Part shown: positions 59,850-64,000 of the stretch, piece after piece
Layout of the letters: each line of letters opens with the position of its first letter
Position numbering within the stretch: position 1 is the stretch's first letter
Assembly: GCF_052072235.1 (NCBI RefSeq)
Contig: NZ_CM125436.1
Coordinates: forward strand, 2,970,001 to 3,034,000
DNA from: Brevibacillus_D fluminis_A
GTDB lineage: Bacteria > Bacillota > Bacilli > Brevibacillales > Brevibacillaceae
Reading direction: 5' to 3'
DNA length: 64,000 bases
The notes under the pieces: generated by a model
What the model saw: only the letters and a program-made list of their open reading frames with translations
What the model was told of the DNA's origin: nothing
Databases searched by the model: none
Program-made: the position numbers and the translations under genes

Positions 59850-60031
59850 TGCTGACACCCCCTACCGATACCTTCACTTTACGGGATTTGGGTGCGTCGG
59901 TTCTATCGATTTAGCTTTCAGCAAGCTTACAGCGTTGTAAGGAAACGTGCCAATCTGTGAAAAAAGCGCACAGCAAACGCCAGGAAAACATGGTAAGCTG
60001 GTAGAAAGTATGTGTTTTGAGGTGATCCATC

Positions 60032-61198
60032 TTGTCAACGACGAAGCAACGCGACGCCCAGCAGCTGCTTGGCCGCATCCCTCATTTTCCCTGGTTTGTG
60101 GAAAAATTCATCAATCACAAAAAAGCCAAAAAAGCATCCGCTTCGACGCTGCTTGCCTATTTGCGCGACTACGAGTTTTTTTTCCGCTGGATGATTGCAG
60201 AGGGGTTAAGCGAAGCTCGCACGATCAAAGAGGTGACGCTGACTGAGCTGAACCAGCTGCGTAAAGAGTCGATCGAAGGCTATCTCATTTATTTGCAAGA
60301 GTCCCATCTGTATCAGCGCGCCGTGCTGGTCGACAATCCGACGAAAAGCTCGCGCAAGGAATATAGCGACCACACGCTCGCCCGCAAAATCTCCAGCTTG
60401 AAATCGCTGTTCTACTACCTTTCCGCCCTATCAGAGGACGAACACGGCGAATCGTACTTAACTCGCAATGTGATGGCCAAAATCGAGATGAACGTGGAGG
60501 AAGCGACGCCACTTGCGCGTGCCAACACCATCCGTTCCAAAATCTTGATCGATGAGCAAATCCAGCGCTTTGTCGATTTCGTCTCCCACGGCTATGCCGC
60601 CCATTGCGATACGAAAAAAAAGCTGGAATCCCACCAGCGCAACCGTTTGCGCGATACGGCGATCGTCGCCCTGATCTTATCCGGCGGTTTCCGCGTGTCT
60701 GAAGTCATCAATTTGAATCTGTCCGATGTCATTCTGGAAAAGAATCAACTGCGGATGGTGCGCAAAGGCAAAAAAGAAGATGCCCCCTTTTTCAGCGATT
60801 GGGGCAAGCAATATTTGCTGGAATATTTGGCCCAGCGCGACCGCTATCGGCCAGCCGATGGGGAAGATGCCTTGTTTCTCGCCGTCTCCGCAACGAAGCC
60901 GGCCGGTCACCGCATCGAATTGAGGAGCGTGCAAAAGCTGGTGAAAAAGTACGCGACCGCCTTCGGCATTCCCGACTTGTCCGTCCACAAGCTGCGGCAC
61001 AGTTTCGCCACCCAGTTTTTGCGCATCAATCCTGATCCCCATCAGCTCCAGGCACAGCTCGGTCACTCCAAAATCGAGACGACGATGCAGTATGCGCACG
61101 TGCTGGAAGATCGCCTGATCGACGCGGTGAACCGAACGACCCATCGTGTGTCAGAGCCAGACGACCAGGTTGACGGTATACCTAAGCATGACCAGTGA
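60032..61198 (+). CDS. xerS: Tyrosine recombinase XerS-like
   Basis: A 388-residue integrase-family recombinase. N-terminal SAM-like core-binding domain (FINHKKAKKASASTLLAYLR) and C-terminal catalytic domain with Arg (SGGFRVSEV), Lys (VRKGKKEDAPF), HxxR (HKLRHSFATQF), His (LGHSKIETTMQYAHV) and Tyr. Length and extra segments fit XerS, which resolves chromosome dimers alone at difSL in streptococci and has relatives in Bacillales. Start is TTG after GAGGTGAT. No dif-like site was seen next to it, so its target is elsewhere or different. Confidence 0.85.
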   Translation: MSTTKQRDAQQLLGRIPHFPWFVEKFINHKKAKKASASTLLAYLRDYEFFFRWMIAEGLSEARTIKEVTLTELNQLRKESIEGYLIYLQESHLYQRAVLVDNPTKSSRKEYSDHTLARKISSLKSLFYYLSALSEDEHGESYLTRNVMAKIEMNVEEATPLARANTIRSKILIDEQIQRFVDFVSHGYAAHCDTKKKLESHQRNRLRDTAIVALILSGGFRVSEVINLNLSDVILEKNQLRMVRKGKKEDAPFFSDWGKQYLLEYLAQRDRYRPADGEDALFLAVSATKPAGHRIELRSVQKLVKKYATAFGIPDLSVHKLRHSFATQFLRINPDPHQLQAQLGHSKIETTMQYAHVLEDRLIDAVNRTTHRVSEPDDQVDGIPKHDQ

Positions 61199-61208
61199 TC
61201 ATTCGATG

Positions 61209-61237
61209 AAAAAAGGCAGCCCGCAGGCCGCCTTTTT
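61209..61237. terminator. Bidirectional terminator
   Basis: AAAAAAGGCAGCC and GGCCGCCTTTTT with a 4-nt loop and one mismatch, between convergent xerS and DUF1641 genes. Confidence 0.75.
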
Positions 61238-61244
61238 CTTTTGC

Positions 61245-61730
61245 TCACTTCTCTTCTTTCAACCCTTCGCCCATTCCTTTGAGGAAATTCAGGCCAAAGC
61301 CTATCGCACGGTTGATGTCCGGGTCTTTCAATACCTTCATCAGATCGAACAGGCTGACGGTCTGATTCGCCTCCAAACCTTCCTGCGCTTTTTTGACGCC
61401 GTTTGCGAGAGAATGGACCATTTTTTTGCTCGTGTCCGGATCGATCTCGGTCAGCGCCTCCATTGCGCCCATCGCGCTGTTAATCGCATTGGTCACTGGG
61501 GGACGGAGCAGCTGGCCGAGTGCGATTTTGGCAATGTCTTCCTTCGCTTTGACCAGCGAATGGATCGCAGGCAAAATGCCGGCTTCATGCAGCTCTTGCA
61601 AGAGCTTGACCGTTTCGAGCAAGCCGTCCGCATTCTCCGACACTTCTTGCAGCACTTCTTCGAGCCGCGCCTTTTGCAATTGTTCCGGCGTCGGCTCCGC
61701 TTTGCGAATGGTCGTGATCGGTTTCGCCAT
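61245..61730 (-). CDS. DUF1641 protein, formate dehydrogenase partner (YrhD/YjgD-like)
   Basis: A 161-residue, mostly helical protein with the DUF1641 core (LLETVKLLQELHEAGILPA, SLFDLMKVLKDPDINRAIGF, GLNFLKGMGEGLKEEK). In Bacillus the family is encoded beside FdhA-like enzymes and is thought to be an accessory subunit. Its ATG shares one base with the FdhF stop (TAATG) and is preceded by GGAGGG, so the two are translationally coupled. A longer upstream frame overlaps FdhF and is rejected. Confidence 0.9.
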   Translation of the reverse strand: MAKPITTIRKAEPTPEQLQKARLEEVLQEVSENADGLLETVKLLQELHEAGILPAIHSLVKAKEDIAKIALGQLLRPPVTNAINSAMGAMEALTEIDPDTSKKMVHSLANGVKKAQEGLEANQTVSLFDLMKVLKDPDINRAIGFGLNFLKGMGEGLKEEK

Positions 61731-64000
61731 TATCGTTTCCCTCCTCCCGTCAGATTGACGTCCGCAATCGGCACATAGTCTTCCCGCGCCCATTTGCGCT
61801 CCACCTGCACGCCGAGCTGCGGGTTGCGTTTCGCATAGCGCGGATTGTATCTTGGCAGCGGCACTTTGCCGACCTCCGCCAAAACTTCCATGCGCACCTT
61901 CGTCTGCTTGTACGCAGGCGTCTGTGTCCGTACATCTACCGCATTGCCGGTCAAAATGTTGATCGCATTTTCATGGCTGACCGAATGCATCGGCACGTAC
62001 AGCTCCATTCCTTGCACCCGATCGGTGACCAGCGCGCGCAGCTTGATCGCACCGTATGGCGAGACGAGGCGCACCATCGTGCCATCTTTCACGCCCCGCT
62101 CCTGCGCGAGCGCTGGCGGCACCTCCACGAATACATCCGGCACCTTGTACTGAATGCCTTTTGACTTGTTCGTCATGTTCCCTTCGTGGAAATGCTCGAG
62201 CATGCGTCCGTTGTTGACGACCAGATCGAATTCCGGCGGGAACTCGACCGGTGCCACGTACTCGACCATGGAGAAGCGCGCCTTGCCGTCCGGGAAGTTG
62301 AAGCGTTCGAGATACAAGAGCGGCTCGTCCGTGCCATCTGGCAGCACCGGCCACACTTGGCTGTTCCAGCCCTCGAGGCGCTTGTAGGACACGCCGGAGA
62401 AGACCGGAGCTAATGAGGCGATCTCGTCCATGATGTCGCCCGGATGGCTGTAATTCCAGTTGGCACCGAGTCGGTTCGCGATCGCTTGGATGATCTGCCA
62501 ATCCGGCTTGGCATCGCCCAAAGGCGCAAGCGCTTGATACAGGCGCTGAATGCGGCGCTCGGTGTTGGTGAAGGTGCCATCTTTTTCGAGCGACGGGCAC
62601 GCTGGCAAAATGACATCCGCGAATTGCGCGGTTTTGGTGAAAAAGACGTCCTGCACAACGAAAAACTCGAGTTCACTCAGCATTTCGTGCACATGCAGCG
62701 AGTTGGAATCCACCCATGCCATGTCTTCCCCCATCAAATACATGCCTTTCAACTTGCCTGCTTCCACCGCTTTCAGCATCTCGATGTTGGTATAGCCAGG
62801 CTTCGGTGAAATGCTCACGCCGTATGCCTTCTCGAATCGGGCACGCGCCACGTCATTGGAGACGTGCTGGTAGCCTGGCAGCCATTGCGGCAGCGTGCCC
62901 ATGTCGCATGCCCCTTGCACGTTGTTGTGCCCGCGCAGCGGATAAGCGCCTGCGCCGGGGCGGCCGTAGTTGCCGGTGACCAACAACAGGTTGGAAATCG
63001 CTGCCGACGTGTGCGAGCCTGCGATGTTTTGCGTGACGCCCATCCCCCACAGCACGCATGTGCCGTCCGCTTCATGGATCATGCGAGCGGTCTCCTCCAG
63101 CTGGGCAACGGGGATGCCGGTGATGTTCGACGCATACTCCAGCGTGTATGGCTGCAAAAATTGCAGGTAGTCTTCAAATCCGTTGACACGCGCGGAGATG
63201 AACGATTCGTCATGCCAGCCCTGGTCGATCATGTATTTGGCGACCGCGGTCAGCCAGACAAAATCCGTGCCTTGGCGCGGGTGCAAATAGATGTCGGATC
63301 GCTCCGCCATCTCATGCCGGCGCAGATCGCTCACAATCAGCTTTTGTCCGTGCAGCTTTTTCGCCCGCTTCACACGCGTTGCCAGCACCGGATGACCTTC
63401 CGTCGGATTCGCCCCGATGATGATCACCAAACCGGCGCTGGCGATGTCTTTGATCGTGCCGGAATCGCCGCCATAGCCGACGGTGGAAAGCAGGCCGTCC
63501 GTGGCCGGAGATTGGCAATAGCGCGAACAGTTGTCCACATTGTTCGTCTCGAACACCTGGCGGGCAAGCTTTTGCATCAAGTACGCCTCTTCATTCGTCG
63601 TTTTCGACGAGCTGACGAATCCGAGCGCATTGCCGCCATAGGTGTCCCGCAGCTCCCCGAGACGTTGGGCAACAAGGGACAGCGCCTCTTCCCAGGTCGC
63701 TTCTACAAACGTGTCGCCCCGGCGGATCAAAGGCGTGGTCAGGCGCTGGTCGCTGTTGACGAAATCCCAGCCGAACTTCCCTTTGATACAGGTGGAAATG
63801 CTGTTGACCGGCGCGTCTTCGGATGGTTCGATTTTGAGAATATGCCGGTCTTTTGTCCACACTTCAAACGTGCAGCCAACCCCGCAAAACGTGCAGACCG
63901 TCTTCGTCTTTTTCGTCCGCGTCTCACGCATCGCGGCTTCCGCTTCGGAAATCGCCAAGATCGCGCCATATCCTGGCTCGACCTCTTTGACCAGGTCGAT
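61730..64000 (-). CDS. Formate dehydrogenase alpha subunit (molybdopterin), 5' end beyond window
   Basis: Oxidises formate to CO2; FdhA/YjgC-type protein with 756 codons visible and the frame open to base 64000 (IDLVKEVEPGYGAIL at the edge), which should continue into the ferredoxin-like N-terminus outside the window. Seen here: [4Fe-4S] motif CTFCGVGC ... CIKG, the Mo-ligand Cys region DNCSRYCQSP (Cys, not selenocysteine), bis-MGD binding pieces (IIIGANPTEGHPV, LRGHNNVQGACDMG) and the molydopterin dinucleotide domain at the C-terminus. Internal TTG/ATG codons near 63930-63958 are not starts, since homology runs past them. Confidence 0.93.
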   Translation of the reverse strand: MDLVKEVEPGYGAILAISEAEAAMRETRTKKTKTVCTFCGVGCTFEVWTKDRHILKIEPSEDAPVNSISTCIKGKFGWDFVNSDQRLTTPLIRRGDTFVEATWEEALSLVAQRLGELRDTYGGNALGFVSSSKTTNEEAYLMQKLARQVFETNNVDNCSRYCQSPATDGLLSTVGYGGDSGTIKDIASAGLVIIIGANPTEGHPVLATRVKRAKKLHGQKLIVSDLRRHEMAERSDIYLHPRQGTDFVWLTAVAKYMIDQGWHDESFISARVNGFEDYLQFLQPYTLEYASNITGIPVAQLEETARMIHEADGTCVLWGMGVTQNIAGSHTSAAISNLLLVTGNYGRPGAGAYPLRGHNNVQGACDMGTLPQWLPGYQHVSNDVARARFEKAYGVSISPKPGYTNIEMLKAVEAGKLKGMYLMGEDMAWVDSNSLHVHEMLSELEFFVVQDVFFTKTAQFADVILPACPSLEKDGTFTNTERRIQRLYQALAPLGDAKPDWQIIQAIANRLGANWNYSHPGDIMDEIASLAPVFSGVSYKRLEGWNSQVWPVLPDGTDEPLLYLERFNFPDGKARFSMVEYVAPVEFPPEFDLVVNNGRMLEHFHEGNMTNKSKGIQYKVPDVFVEVPPALAQERGVKDGTMVRLVSPYGAIKLRALVTDRVQGMELYVPMHSVSHENAINILTGNAVDVRTQTPAYKQTKVRMEVLAEVGKVPLPRYNPRYAKRNPQLGVQVERKWAREDYVPIADVNLTGGGKR

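Noticed and set aside
59860..60031. dif/difSL site upstream of xerS
   Set aside because: No 31-bp sequence with paired XerS arms was recognised.

Overview
The window looks like chromosomal DNA of a GC-rich, endospore-forming member of the Bacillales. I infer this from AAGGAGG-type ribosome binding sites, sigma-A style promoters, TTG/GTG starts, a decayed gerA-type germination operon, XerS, YitT, a DinG-like helicase, PadR and MarR regulators, CcpA-type cre sequence and the formate dehydrogenase/DUF1641 gene pair. A Paenibacillaceae or Alicyclobacillaceae type host (Brevibacillus- or Tumebacillus-like) would fit, but sequence reading alone cannot fix the genus. No rRNA, tRNA or CRISPR array was seen.

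Layout. 1-6.4 kb: 3'-truncated (by the window) rifampicin phosphotransferase gene, an AraC regulator beside a short-chain dehydrogenase, and a DinG-like helicase. 6.4-7.2 kb: an IS200-type insertion sequence carrying only tnpA. 7.2-9.6 kb: a copper-type multicopper oxidase followed by an orphan response regulator. 9.7-12.2 kb: a scar region holding a fused gerA/gerC relic and a luciferase-like oxidoreductase gene split by an AT-rich island with a PemK/MazF-type toxin-antitoxin pair. 12.3-18.1 kb: two MarR-controlled units (MFS pump; hotdog thioesterase plus nitronate monooxygenase) around M20 and NlpC/P60 peptidases. 18.3-23.0 kb: XRE regulator, peptide deformylase, TrhA, a PmtA-like methyltransferase, YitT and a DUF4855 protein.

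23.1-30.6 kb: MarR/RND/adaptor efflux operon, a NarL-type two-component system and an acyl-CoA thioesterase. 30.9-36.8 kb: a helical-bundle protein of unknown function, hydrolase, DedA, MFS, SRPBCC, small lipoprotein and YdeI-like genes. 36.9-40.3 kb: PadR-VanZ-lipoprotein glycoside hydrolase operon with translational coupling. 40.4-47.2 kb: TIM-barrel epimerase-like protein, a PD-(D/E)XK plus winged-helix protein, DinB, a secreted protein, and a sugar isomerase unit (DeoR, fucose/arabinose isomerase, divergent AraC, perfect cre match). 47.4-53.3 kb: CNNM/CorC membrane protein, two small proteins and an ABC exporter with its own DesKR-like two-component system, flanked by two copies of a 50-bp motif. 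53.3-64 kb: thiolase, BCAT, LysR plus MFS, an NAD(P)-binding oxidoreductase with two palindromic operators, a monofunctional transglycosylase, XerS, and DUF1641 plus formate dehydrogenase alpha subunit (cut by the window edge).

Theme: the region is dominated by small self-regulated efflux and detoxification units (six or more local regulators sit beside a pump or redox enzyme), interleaved with clear decay and insertion scars between 6.4 and 12.2 kb. The observations I rate highest are the toxin-antitoxin island replacing the middle of an oxidoreductase gene, the 50-bp repeat pair, the inverted repeat that can lock the methyltransferase ribosome site, the 13-nt complementarity inside the IS200 transcript, the twin operators with a possible small RNA at 58.8-58.97 kb, and the PadR-VanZ-glycosidase operon.
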